A stretch of DNA of 64,000 bases from Salmonella enterica subsp. enterica serovar Typhimurium str. LT2 (GCF_000006945.2 NC_003197.2:434001-498000), one strand, 5' to 3'; counted from the first letter of the stretch, positions 1 through 8,921 are shown. Numbers and translations: made by a program. Notes: generated from the sequence alone by a model not told the origin.

Positions 1-638
1 TCGAAAGCCAGCGCGACCGCCTGCTGATATTGCGCTTCGTTAGCGACTTTACTGACGCCGACCGAAGAGCCCTGATTGGCGGGCTTAACGAACAGCGGCA
101 GTCCCAGACGGGATTCAACCTCGGCAAAACTAAACGCGTGACGATTCGTTCGGGTGAGTGTAATAAACGGGGCGATATTCAGTCCGGCATCGCGTAGCAG
201 TCGTTTGGCGACGTCTTTATCCATGCAGGCTGCGGAGCTCAGCACGTCTGAACCGACAAACGGTAAGTTTGCGACGCGCAGCATCCCCTGCAATGAGCCG
301 TCTTCGCCCAGCGTACCGTGGACGATAGGAAAAATAACATCTACCGTCGGTAGCGGCTGCCCGTTCTGAGCGTTAATCAATTGGTGTTGGTGTTTGCCAG
401 GCACCTGGGCCAGACTGATTGCCGAAGGACGTAGCGCGATATGTGCCGGATCGTCTGCATTCTGCAAATAATTTTCCGCATCGTTAACATGCCATTGTCC
501 CGCCTTATCTATCCCTAACAGCACCACGTCGAAGCGGGTTTTATCGATCGCATCAACGATATTTTTCGCTGATTGCAAAGACACTTCATGTTCCGCCGAC
601 TTACCGCCAAATACTATTCCTACCCGCAATTTCGCCAT
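1..638 (-). CDS. ddlA: D-alanine--D-alanine ligase A (N-terminal part, cut by window edge)
   Basis: DdlA joins two D-alanines with ATP in the cytoplasm, making the dipeptide for the peptidoglycan stem. About 212 codons are visible, starting MAKLRVGIVFGGKSAEHEVS, the usual Ddl N-terminus with the glycine-rich GGKSAEHEVS segment. HGTLGEDGSLQG and the start of the ATP-grasp domain (LFVKPANQGSSVGVSK) follow. The rest of the ATP-grasp domain lies left of the window. The start is the ATG at 636-638. The next gene is divergent, so 639-745 holds both promoters. The gene is cut only by the window and shows no damage. Identification is from whole-sequence similarity to E. coli DdlA as remembered. Confidence 0.95.
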   Translation of the reverse strand, partial: MAKLRVGIVFGGKSAEHEVSLQSAKNIVDAIDKTRFDVVLLGIDKAGQWHVNDAENYLQNADDPAHIALRPSAISLAQVPGKHQHQLINAQNGQPLPTVDVIFPIVHGTLGEDGSLQGMLRVANLPFVGSDVLSSAACMDKDVAKRLLRDAGLNIAPFITLTRTNRHAFSFAEVESRLGLPLFVKPANQGSSVGVSKVANEAQYQQAVALAF

Positions 639-745
639 CTTAAAAACCCATTCCATCGAATGCAAAGCGTATACATTACCACGACAAAACGCGGGTTTCG
701 CGGGCTTCTGCCATAATGTTTATGGGATGTGAGAACGGAGGCCGC

Positions 746-1429
746 GTGAGAGGTAAGGGTTTTCTGATTATTGTGCTGTTGGGCGGCATTGGCGGGCTGG
801 GATATCGTTATCTTCCCTCTTATTATAATCCTTTTGCTCCGCTACAACTTGCCGATCCGCCAGGCTGGATCACTACCTTCAAACTACAGCGCCTGACGCC
901 GTCGCAGTGCCGGGAGCTTTTGACGGCGGCCAATCAACAGGGATTAATTTCATCACAACCTGTTGCGGATAGCGCTGGTGAATGTCCCTTATCCCATGTT
1001 GTGCGCGTCAGAGATTTTGGCCAGGTAAAACTGAGCAGCAGTTTTTTAGCCTCCTGCCCGTTGGCGCTGCGCTCCGCGCTGTTTGTCGAACAGCAGGCAA
1101 AACCTTTAACAGAAACGTGGATGAAGCGCCGCCTGACCCGTATCGAACATCTGGGCAGCTATGCCTGCCGTAATATTTATCACCGCCCGGATGCGCGTCG
1201 CAGTGAACATGCCAGCGCAGAAGCGCTGGATGTCAGCGGGTTTCAGCTATCGGATGGCCGAAAAATCACTGTCCTGCGCGGCTGGGGGCGTCAGGAGACG
1301 GGGCCCTGGTTACGCGCTATGTTAAACGCCAGTTGCCATTATTATGGCAATGGGCTCGGGCCTGACTATAACGCTGCGCATGCTAACCATTTTCATCTTG
1401 GAATGCGGGGCTACGGCGTGTGTCGTTAA
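746..1429 (+). CDS. Extensin-like C-terminal domain protein, membrane-anchored
   Basis: A 227-residue protein of unknown role. I place the start at GTG 746 because GGAGG lies just upstream (737-741); the longer frame from 716 would have the site inside it. Residues 5-20 form a hydrophobic segment, likely a signal anchor, followed by a periplasmic part. The C-terminal half resembles the extensin-like_C family: an HASAEALDVSGF segment near residue 155 and HANHFHLGM near 212. This His...Asp plus HxH pattern recalls LAS/M15-type zinc peptidases, so a cell-wall peptidase-like fold is plausible but not shown. Several cysteines could form disulfides in the periplasm. It sits next to ddlA, a wall-synthesis gene, but is divergent from it. 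I recall no K-12 gene at this position. Confidence 0.75.
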   Translation: MRGKGFLIIVLLGGIGGLGYRYLPSYYNPFAPLQLADPPGWITTFKLQRLTPSQCRELLTAANQQGLISSQPVADSAGECPLSHVVRVRDFGQVKLSSSFLASCPLALRSALFVEQQAKPLTETWMKRRLTRIEHLGSYACRNIYHRPDARRSEHASAEALDVSGFQLSDGRKITVLRGWGRQETGPWLRAMLNASCHYYGNGLGPDYNAAHANHFHLGMRGYGVCR

Positions 1430-1461
1430 AGCATAAACGTCTGCCTTGCGCGGCTATATAA

Positions 1462-1525
1462 TGTGACATGTTTCACAAAAATGATGAACGGGGAGACAAA
1501 ATAGCAAAGTGTGACGTATCGCACC
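1462..1525 (+). promoter_or_regulatory. Two CRP-type sites before the MFS gene
   Basis: TGTGA-CATGTT-TCACA at 1462-1477 is a perfect match to the CRP core TGTGAN6TCACA. A second, weaker copy (TGTGA-CGTATC-GCACC) lies at 1510-1525. They are 48 bases apart, roughly 4.5 helical turns, and precede the exporter start at 1598. This suggests cAMP-CRP control of the exporter. No convincing -35/-10 pair was picked. Confidence 0.55.
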
Positions 1526-1597
1526 TCTGGAACCACCAGGAAAAAGAGAACTTGCTAAGCTAACGCGTATTTTCAGCTACTTACCGTTACGAGTCTT

Positions 1598-2809
<1,212 letters not shown>

Positions 2810-2815
2810 CGGTGC

Positions 2816-2843
2816 ATCGTAACGGCGCTTCTGCCGTTACGAT
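2816..2843 (+). terminator. Perfect 11-bp hairpin after the MFS gene
   Basis: ATCGTAACGGC and its exact reverse complement are separated by 6 bases. Only a weak T-rich stretch follows, so this may be a terminator or an mRNA 3'-end hairpin. Confidence 0.5.
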
Positions 2844-3105
2844 ATGGTTTAAATTAAAAGATATATTCTTTATCCGTGAAGTTTTTCTATAGATGGCATA
2901 ACCTTAAATTATGATATAGCGTGATTATTGTTTTTTGATGGTTTATTATCGTCTCGTTTTCGGTCTGAGAAACGTTTCGCTGCGGCGACAGTGATAATTA
3001 TTTGTGTAAAGTTCTTCCTGTATCATAAAAATAGTACTTTCAGCCTCTAGGCAGTGGTTCTTCATAGTGATAACGTCACCCTGGAACTAATAAGGAAATA
3101 TGGTC

Positions 3106-3366
3106 ATGAAAAATCTCATAGCAGAGTTGTTGCTTAAGCTAGCCCAAAAAGAAGAAGAGTCGAAAGAACTGGTTGCTCAGGTAGAAGCGTTAGAGATTAT
3201 CGTCACAGCAATGTTACGTAACATGGCGCAAAACGAGCAGGAGATGTTGATACGTCAGGTAGAGGGGGCACTTGAAGGCGTAAAGCCGGATGCCAGCGTT
3301 CCTGATCACGATACGGAATTGCTGCGCCAATATGTAAAAAAGTTGCTGAGACACCCCCGGCACTAA
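3106..3366 (+). CDS. iraP: Anti-adaptor protein IraP
   Basis: An 86-residue cytoplasmic protein that blocks the adaptor RssB. It thereby stops delivery of RpoS to ClpXP and stabilises the general stress sigma factor. The sequence [20 protein letters not shown] and the tail [15 protein letters not shown] match E. coli IraP over the full 86 residues. The N-terminal half is strongly helical and heptad-like. I use ATG 3106 rather than 3100: AAGGA at 3092-3096 is 9 bases from 3106 but only 3 from 3100. In Salmonella iraP is known to respond to PhoP/low magnesium. A GGTTTA half-site occurs near 2940, but I see no complete direct-repeat PhoP box, so that link is not supported here by sequence. Confidence 0.93.
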
Positions 3367-3391
3367 TCGTATTTAAAACAACACAGTTGTT

Positions 3392-3500
3392 ATAACGTTA
3401 CTTTTATGAAATAACATAGCCGCTTCGTTTTTATTTTCTTCTGGGTAATACAGAGCAAAATAAAAACGAAGCGGCTATGGTAATAACAGTGTAACGTTAT
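3392..3500. repeat. Long palindrome between iraP and psiF
   Basis: Two perfect 23-bp arms (3415-3437 and 3457-3479) are separated by 19 bases. Outside them a second pair of arms matches exactly (ATAACGTTAC at 3392-3401 and GTAACGTTAT at 3491-3500). The whole is a hairpin-capable element of about 109 bp with a partly mismatched middle. It is not REP-like and has no T-run. It lies where K-12 has phoA. The rest of 3367-3717 holds only the psiF leader, with no Pho box that I can see. Confidence 0.85.
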
Positions 3501-3717
3501 GCGCTGTTCTTCTGCATCCTGCCAGTGTAACTGTGGATAATCGAATTGCACATTAGCCTACGGTTTGTCAATCAATAAAACATCTATTGCTAACGGTAAG
3601 TAATACTTTTACAGCCGGGTGGTATTTTTGCCAGTAACAGCCAGACTTATATAAAGTCCCTGGGATATTTCCCAAAGGGACAACGTGTAATGTGTACACT
3701 GACAAAAGGATGGTGCT

Positions 3718-4038
3718 ATGAAAATAACATTACTGGTGACTTTACTTTTTGGCCTAGTCTTTTTAACCGCCGTCGGCGCAACCGAGAAACCGTTAACGCC
3801 GCAACAGCAGCGCATGACGACCTGTAATCAGCAGGCGACAGCGCAAGCGTTGAAAGGCGATGCGCGTAAAACCTACCTTAGCGACTGCCTGAAAAACAGT
3901 CAGTCAGCCCCTGGCGAGAAAAGCCTGACGCCGCAACAGCAGAAAATGCGTGAATGCAATGTTCAGGCGACGGAACAATCACTGAAAGGCGATGACCGTA
4001 GCAAGTTTATGAGCGCCTGCCTGAAAAAAGCGGCGTAG
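3718..4038 (+). CDS. psiF: Phosphate-starvation-inducible protein PsiF
   Basis: A 106-residue protein with a signal peptide (MKITLLVTLLFGLVFLTAVG, cleavage near residue 21) and two tandem PsiF repeats. Each repeat has the pattern LTPQQQ(R/K)M..CN.QAT...LKGD.R..(Y/F)...CLK. The paired cysteines in each repeat fit a disulfide-bonded periplasmic protein. The molecular role is unknown. In E. coli it lies downstream of phoA and is induced by PhoB; here phoA is absent. The ribosome binding site AAAAGGA (3705-3711) precedes ATG 3718. Because the usual upstream gene is missing, psiF must use its own promoter here, or one inside the palindromic region. Confidence 0.9.
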   Translation: MKITLLVTLLFGLVFLTAVGATEKPLTPQQQRMTTCNQQATAQALKGDARKTYLSDCLKNSQSAPGEKSLTPQQQKMRECNVQATEQSLKGDDRSKFMSACLKKAA

Positions 4039-4044
4039 TGCTAT

Positions 4045-4072
4045 CGGGTGAGTCCTGAAAAACACTCACCCG
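4045..4072. promoter_or_regulatory. Inverted CGGGTGAGT repeat: candidate CsgD boxes, or psiF terminator
   Basis: CGGGTGAGT at 4045-4053 and its reverse complement at 4064-4072 form a 9-bp hairpin. As DNA, each arm resembles the CsgD-binding motif I recall for csgB and adrA (CGGGKGAGNKA): about 9 of 11 matches on the plus strand and 10 of 11 on the minus strand. It lies about 45-70 bases before the likely adrA transcription start. The following sequence (AAATTTCAT) is a poor T-tract, so I favour an operator over a terminator. Confidence 0.5.
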
Positions 4073-4104
4073 AAATTTCATACTTCCTCCATGCGCTCTG
4101 TTTC

Positions 4105-4140
4105 TATAATTTGGGAAAATTGTTTCTAAATGTTCCCAAA
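4105..4140 (+). promoter_or_regulatory. adrA -10 box and start-spanning palindrome
   Basis: TATAAT lies at 4105-4110. TTTGGGAA (4110-4117) and TTCCCAAA (4133-4140) are exact inverted arms flanking the adrA ATG at 4130. If transcription starts near 4117, the leader is only about 13 bases with no purine-rich ribosome binding site. No good -35 is present, as expected for an activator-dependent promoter. Confidence 0.5.
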
Positions 4141-5242
4141 AATAATGAATGATGAAAATTTTTACCGAAAAGCGGTTGAACAGGCGGTAGCGCCGCCTGA
4201 CCCTCCTGATGATCGTCAGCGCTCCGGGTTGCGCTTCGCCCGGCGCATCAGGCTACCGCGTGCGGTGGGGTTAGGGGGGATGTTTTTACCGGTGGCCGCC
4301 GTGTTAGTGACGCAACCTGTCTTTGGCGGCTGGTGGCTATTGCTGGTCGGCTGGTCTTTTGTCTGGCCGCATCTGGCATGGCAGTGGGCGGCGAAAGCCC
4401 TTGATCCGCTACGCCAGGAAATTTACAACCTGAAAGTGGATGCGATCCTCTCCGGCATGTGGATCGCGCTGATGGGCGTCAATATGTTGCCTGCCGCCGC
4501 GCTGTTTATGATGATGAGCATGAATCTGATGGGCGCTGGCGGGCGGCGGCTATTCACTGTCGGAATGGGCCTTTTGCTGGCGTCATGTCTGGTGACGTTG
4601 CAGCTTGCCGGGCTACCCGTCGCGATGCGAAGCTCGTCGCTGGAAGTCACGCTCTCTTTGCCCGTCATTATGTTGTATCCGCTTCTGTTCGCCTGGGTAA
4701 GTTACCAAACGGCCATTAAATTAGCGGAACATAAGCGACGCTTGCAGGCGATGAGCTCGCGGGATGGCATGACCGGCGTCTATAACCGACGCCACTGGGA
4801 AATTTTATTACGTAATGAATTCGATCACAGCCGACGCCACCATCGGGAGGCGACATTGTTGATTATCGATATCGATCATTTTAAGAGCATTAACGACACC
4901 TGGGGACATGATGTTGGGGATGAGGCTATTATCGCCCTGACGCGTCAATTACAGATAACGCTACGCGGGAGTGATATTATCGGGCGCTTTGGCGGCGACG
5001 AATTTGCGGTGATTATGTGCGGAACGCCGGCAGACAGCGCGATTACCGCCATGTCGCGAGTGCATGAACGGCTAAATACCTTACGCTTGCCGGGCGCGCC
5101 GCAGGTCATGTTACGTATCAGCGTGGGCGTGGCGCCGTTAACGCCACAAATCGGTCATTATCGGGAATGGCTAAAGTCTGCGGATATGGCGCTTTACAAA
5201 GCAAAGAATGCCGGACGTAACCGCACCGAAGTGGCGGCATGA
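4130..5242 (+). CDS. adrA: Diguanylate cyclase AdrA (DgcC)
   Basis: Makes cyclic-di-GMP, which activates cellulose synthase in the CsgD-dependent rdar biofilm programme. The 370 residues comprise an N-terminal membrane domain (several hydrophobic segments, about residues 45-195) and a C-terminal GGDEF domain. The domain begins at SSRDGMTGVYNRRHW, has the metal-binding IDIDHFKSIND segment, and the catalytic GGDEF is intact at residues 288-292. The inhibitory I-site RGSD lies at 279-282, the standard spacing, so product inhibition should be kept. Start ATG 4130 matches the E. coli N-terminus MFPKIMNDENF, but neither 4130 nor the in-frame ATG 4145 has a clear ribosome binding site. Its upstream region carries candidate CsgD boxes. 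Confidence 0.95.
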   Translation: MFPKIMNDENFYRKAVEQAVAPPDPPDDRQRSGLRFARRIRLPRAVGLGGMFLPVAAVLVTQPVFGGWWLLLVGWSFVWPHLAWQWAAKALDPLRQEIYNLKVDAILSGMWIALMGVNMLPAAALFMMMSMNLMGAGGRRLFTVGMGLLLASCLVTLQLAGLPVAMRSSSLEVTLSLPVIMLYPLLFAWVSYQTAIKLAEHKRRLQAMSSRDGMTGVYNRRHWEILLRNEFDHSRRHHREATLLIIDIDHFKSINDTWGHDVGDEAIIALTRQLQITLRGSDIIGRFGGDEFAVIMCGTPADSAITAMSRVHERLNTLRLPGAPQVMLRISVGVAPLTPQIGHYREWLKSADMALYKAKNAGRNRTEVAA

Positions 5243-5256
5243 CGTCCAGCCGGGCT

Positions 5257-6066
5257 TCAGGATTTACTGAGCGCCTCTGATTTTTCCATACACTTCGTCA
5301 TCGCTTCTATTACCGCAGCGCGGAAGCCACGTTCTTCCAGAACGCGTACGGCTTCAATCGTCGTTCCGCCAGGCGAGCACACCATATCTTTCAGTTCGCC
5401 GGGATGCTTTCCGGTTTCGAGTACCATTTTCGCCGACCCCATGACGGCCTGCGCGGCGAATTTATAAGCCTGAGCGCGAGGCATACCGCCCAGAACGGCA
5501 GCGTCCGCCATCGCCTCGATAAACATAAAGACATAGGCCGGCGAAGATCCGCTCACGCCAACCACCGGATGGATCATCGGCTCAGCAATCACTTCCGCCC
5601 CGCCAAAGCAGCGGAAAATATTCAGCACATCAGCCGTATCTTCCGGTGTGACCAGCGCGTTGGGCGTGACGGAGGTCATTCCTGCGTTGACCAGCGACGG
5701 CGTATTCGGCATAGCGCGAATGATTTTACGGTCGTGTCCCAGCGCGCGCGCAAGCTGATCAAGCGTTACGCCTGCGGCGATAGAGACCACCAGCGAGTCT
5801 TTGTTCAGGCTGGAGGAGATTTCACTGAGCACTTTCACCATAATGCCCGGTTTTACCGCGCCGAAAACGATATCCGCGACCTGAGCGACCTCCTGCGCGC
5901 TTTGCGCCGCATTAATGCCGTACTGATCATGCAGGGCGGCGACTTTATCGGGGGAGGGGGTATAGACCCAGATCTGGCCGGGAAGTACCTGACCGCTGGC
6001 AATCAGTCCGCCAAGAATAGCCTTGCCCATATTACCGCAGCCAATAAAACCGATTTTCTTCTCCAT
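5257..6066 (-). CDS. proC: Pyrroline-5-carboxylate reductase
   Basis: Last step of proline synthesis: NAD(P)H-dependent reduction of 1-pyrroline-5-carboxylate to proline in the cytosol. 269 residues, full length. The N-terminal Rossmann fingerprint GCGNMG is at residues 9-14. The C-terminal P5CR dimerisation region includes the conserved DMVCSPGGTTIEAVRVLEE stretch. Transcribed alone, converging on adrA with only 14 bases between the two stop codons. Divergent from yaiI, so 6067-6205 contains both promoters. Confidence 0.97.
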   Translation of the reverse strand: MEKKIGFIGCGNMGKAILGGLIASGQVLPGQIWVYTPSPDKVAALHDQYGINAAQSAQEVAQVADIVFGAVKPGIMVKVLSEISSSLNKDSLVVSIAAGVTLDQLARALGHDRKIIRAMPNTPSLVNAGMTSVTPNALVTPEDTADVLNIFRCFGGAEVIAEPMIHPVVGVSGSSPAYVFMFIEAMADAAVLGGMPRAQAYKFAAQAVMGSAKMVLETGKHPGELKDMVCSPGGTTIEAVRVLEERGFRAAVIEAMTKCMEKSEALSKS

Positions 6067-6205
6067 CTCGTCACTCCCTATGTTTGTGTGTTATGGGGAA
6101 TGGTTAGCTTAACGCGGATTGAAAACGGGCAGAAGGAGAAACAGCACTTTGATGAAAGACAAAAGCGCGAGACAATAAAAGATTGTATACCGTACGGGAG
6201 ACATT

Positions 6206-6661
6206 ATGACCATCTGGGTGGATGCGGATGCGTGTCCGAATGTCATTAAAGAAATTTTGTACCGCGCCGCCGAGCGGATGCAGTTGCCGCTTATTCTGGT
6301 TGCCAATCAGGCCTTGCGCGTGCCGCCTTCGCGTTTTATCCGCACGCTTCGCGTGGCCGCCGGGTTTGACGTGGCGGATAACGAAATCGTGCGTCAATGC
6401 GAAGCGGGCGATCTGGTGATTACCGCGGATATTCCGCTGGCGGCTGAAGTGCTGGAAAAAGGCGCTGCGGCTCTTAATCCCCGGGGAGAACGCTATAGCG
6501 ACGCCACGATTCGCGAACGTCTGACGATGCGTGACTTTATGGACACGCTACGCGCCAGCGGCGTACAAACGGGGGGGCCAAACACTCTCTCGCCGCGCGA
6601 TCGTCAGCATTTTGCCGCCGAGCTGGATAAGTGGTGGCTGGAAAGCCAGCGTAAAAAATAA
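6206..6661 (+). CDS. yaiI: YaiI/YqxD family protein (UPF0178)
   Basis: 151 residues, a conserved cytoplasmic protein of unknown function. The N-terminus MTIWVDADACPNVIKEILYR and the GDLVITADIPLA segment carry the acidic residues of a PIN-like nuclease fold, which is a family-level prediction only. The C-terminal GGPNTLSPRDRQHF motif is typical of the family. GGGAGA about 6 bases before ATG 6206 supports the start. It sits alone between proC (divergent) and the aroL regulatory region. Confidence 0.9.
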   Translation: MTIWVDADACPNVIKEILYRAAERMQLPLILVANQALRVPPSRFIRTLRVAAGFDVADNEIVRQCEAGDLVITADIPLAAEVLEKGAAALNPRGERYSDATIRERLTMRDFMDTLRASGVQTGGPNTLSPRDRQHFAAELDKWWLESQRKK

Positions 6662-6665
6662 ATCA

Positions 6666-6785
6666 TGTAATGAAAAATTTACAGTTTATTCATTTCTGAT
6701 TCTTGCTATAGTACTAATATTGTGACTTTAGTACCTTTGTGTAAATTATTATTTACATTTATGCGTTGTACTAGTTAGATGATAT
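6666..6785 (+). promoter_or_regulatory. TyrR boxes and TrpR operator of aroL
   Basis: TGTAAA-TTATTA-TTTACA at 6740-6757 is a perfect TyrR box (TGTAAAN6TTTACA). TGTAAT-GAAAAA-TTTACA at 6666-6683 matches with one change. GTACTAGTT at 6768-6776, with flanking bases to about 6785, resembles the trp operator half-sites. This fits known E. coli aroL control by TyrR and TrpR with tyrosine, phenylalanine and tryptophan. Confidence 0.85.
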
Positions 6786-6845
6786 GATTATAACATTGCT
6801 GATATCAAATCCTGCGTATGCGCAGTTCCTGGGGGAACGCCTGCT

Positions 6846-7391
6846 ATGATGCAACCTCTTTATCTTGTTGGCCCGCGGGGCTGTGGGAAAACCACCATCG
6901 GTATGGCGCTGGCGCAGGCAACCGGTTTTCGGTTTGCAGATACCGACCGCTGGCTGCAATCGCACGTGCAGATGAGCGTCGCTGATATCGTTGAAAAAGA
7001 AGGCTGGGGAGGGTTCCGCGCCCGGGAAACCGCGGCCCTGGAGGCGGTAAGCGCGCCTTCGACTGTCGTGGCGACGGGAGGCGGTATTATTCTCACGGAG
7101 TATAACCGACGTTATATGCACCGTGTTGGCGTAGTGATTTATCTGTGCGCGCCGGTATCCACGCTGGTTAACCGGCTTGAGGCTGAACCTGAAGCGGATC
7201 TGCGCCCGACCCTCACCGGCAAGCCGTTGAGCGAAGAGGTTCGGGAAGTGCTTGAGCAGCGTGACGCGTTGTATCGCGAAACGGCGCATTACATTATTGA
7301 CGCGACGAAAGCGCCGGCCCAGGTCGTTTCTGAAATTATTGCGGCGCTGCCGCCGTCGACGCAACGGTTACAGGGAGATGTCTATACTTAA
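6846..7391 (+). CDS. aroL: Shikimate kinase II
   Basis: Phosphorylates shikimate with ATP, the fifth step of the shikimate pathway. 181 residues with the P-loop GPRGCGKTT near residues 8-16, the shikimate-binding DTD (DTDRWLQ, about 32-38), FRARET and the GGGII loop, and the LID-domain RPTLTGKP. Two ATGs (6846, 6849) are adjacent; 6846 gives [15 protein letters not shown], aligning with E. coli MTQPLFLIGPRGCGK, so I use it. The upstream TyrR/TrpR sites indicate repression by aromatic amino acids. yaiA follows 26 bases on and aroM after a larger gap, the same order as in E. coli. Confidence 0.96.
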
Positions 7392-7417
7392 CGCTCACCC
7401 AGAATAAAGGAAACGCT

Positions 7418-7609
7418 ATGCCAACCAGACCACCTTATCCGCGGGAAGCTTATATCGTCACCATTGAAAAAGGCACGCCGGGCCAGACGGTGACGTGGTA
7501 TCAGCTACGGGCTGACCATCCGAAACCTGATTCGCTCATCAGCGAGCATCCGACCGCAGAAGAAGCGATGGATGCGAAAAATCGTTACGAAGATCCGGAT
7601 AAATCATAG
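7418..7609 (+). CDS. yaiA: Small protein YaiA of the aroL transcription unit
   Basis: 63 residues, no signal peptide or membrane segment, function unknown. The sequence MPTRPPYPREAYIVTIEKG matches E. coli YaiA as I recall it. AAAGGAAA about 8 bases before ATG 7418 is a good ribosome binding site. It lies 26 bases after aroL and is likely cotranscribed under TyrR control. Its acidic C-terminus (AKNRYEDPDKS) shows no known motif. Confidence 0.88.
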   Translation: MPTRPPYPREAYIVTIEKGTPGQTVTWYQLRADHPKPDSLISEHPTAEEAMDAKNRYEDPDKS

Positions 7610-7859
7610 ACGCATGAACCACTCGGAAGGGATTCTGAGTACCCCTAAATTGTATCTCCATCACATTCTTGAAACATTTATACTGGCAACTAAAACCGTA
7701 AATTAAGCGATAACAATACAATATTGGAGTTATTTGGAATCTTTACACAATACGTTGCTCATCTGCTGCTACGCTTTCTGAGATTTGTAGGGCAGGTAGC
7801 GCGGTGAGCGTGTGAATATTTGCCCGGGAATTACGACGAAGTAATAAGGTGGAATAAAA

Positions 7860-8537
7860 ATGAGTGCGTCGTTGGCAATCCTCACAATCGGCGTTGTGCC
7901 AATGAGCGAAGTGTTACCGCTTCTGACGGAATACATCGACGAACAACACATCACCCATCATAGCCTGCTGGGAAAAATGAGCCGGGAAGACGTTATGGCG
8001 GATTACGCTGTAGAGCCTGGCGACGATCCGCTTTTGACGTTGCTGAATGATAACCAGATAGCCCATGTTTCCCGCCAGAAAGTGGAGCGAGATTTACAGA
8101 GCGTTGTCGAGGTGCTGGATAATCAGGGTTACGATGTCATTATACTGATGAGCACCGCGGCGATTAAAAGTATGGCAGCCCGTAATTCTATTTTGCTTGA
8201 ACCGCTGCGTATTATTCCACCGCTTGTCGCCTCTATTGTGGATGGACATCAGGTGGGCGTGATTGTGCCTGTTGCAGAACTTCTGGCGGCCCAGGAGAAA
8301 AAATGGCAGGTATTGCAAATGCCGCCGGTGTATTCGCTGGCGAATCCGGTTCACGGTTCTGAGCAACAGTTAATTGATGCCGGACAGGCGCTACTGGATC
8401 AAGGCGCGGACGTCATTATGCTGGATTGTCTGGGTTTTCATCAGCGTCATCGGGATATTTTACAGCAGGCGCTGGATGTGCCGGTTTTACTCTCTAACGT
8501 TTTGATTGCGCGGTTAGCTTCAGAACTGCTTGTCTAA
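7860..8537 (+). CDS. aroM: AroM family protein
   Basis: 225 residues, conserved cytoplasmic protein of unknown activity, named for its position in the aroL unit of E. coli. It begins MSASLAILTIGVVPMSEVLP, which is typical of the family, and contains the ...VPVLLSNVLIARLASEL C-terminus. The family is distantly related to Asp/Glu/hydantoin racemase-like folds, which is inference. The 250-base gap after yaiA (7610-7859) shows no gene. It has AT-rich sequence that could hold an extra promoter, and a purine-rich AAGGTGGA just before ATG 7860. Confidence 0.9.
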   Translation: MSASLAILTIGVVPMSEVLPLLTEYIDEQHITHHSLLGKMSREDVMADYAVEPGDDPLLTLLNDNQIAHVSRQKVERDLQSVVEVLDNQGYDVIILMSTAAIKSMAARNSILLEPLRIIPPLVASIVDGHQVGVIVPVAELLAAQEKKWQVLQMPPVYSLANPVHGSEQQLIDAGQALLDQGADVIMLDCLGFHQRHRDILQQALDVPVLLSNVLIARLASELLV

Positions 8538-8607
8538 TTTTACGTGACAGGCCGAACGTCAGGACTCTATATTGGGTGTTAATTTAATAATGAGACGGGG
8601 CCTGATT

Positions 8608-8892
8608 ATGCTACAAAGCAATGAATACTTTTCCGGGAAAGTTAAGTCTATTGGATTTACCAGCAGTAGCACCGGCCGGGCCAGCGTTGGTGTGATGGCG
8701 GAAGGGGAGTATACATTTGGCACCGCCGAACCCGAAGAGATGACGGTTGTGAGCGGCGCGTTGAAGGTACTGTTGCCGGGAACTGTCGAATGGAAAGTGT
8801 ATACAGCCGGTGAGGTGTTTAACGTGCCTGGCCACAGCGAGTTTCATCTCCAGGTTGCTGAGCCCGCCTCGTATCTGTGCCGCTATTTGTAA
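8608..8892 (+). CDS. ppnP: Pyrimidine/purine nucleoside phosphorylase PpnP (YaiE)
   Basis: A 94-residue single-domain cupin that phosphorolyses several nucleosides to base and ribose-1-phosphate. The N-terminus [17 protein letters not shown] and the tail [16 protein letters not shown] match E. coli PpnP over its full 94 residues. I therefore start at ATG 8608 rather than 8572, which would add 12 residues not found in the family. The cupin barrel motifs are visible as [17 protein letters not shown] and [12 protein letters not shown]. Monocistronic, ending in the hairpin at 8901-8921. Confidence 0.93.
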
Positions 8893-8900
8893 CGGTGAGT

Positions 8901-8921
8901 CCCCTCTCCGGCGGAGAGGGG
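8901..8921. terminator. Hairpin between ppnP and rdgC
   Basis: CCCCTCTCCG and CGGAGAGGGG are perfect 10-base arms around a single base. ppnP and rdgC converge here, so it may serve both 3' ends, although no long T-run follows on either side. Confidence 0.6.

Noticed and set aside
5404..6249. 281-codon plus-strand frame opposite proC
   Set aside because: It lies fully antisense to proC, has no family resemblance and is rich in His and Arg, typical of a shadow frame of a GC-rich gene.
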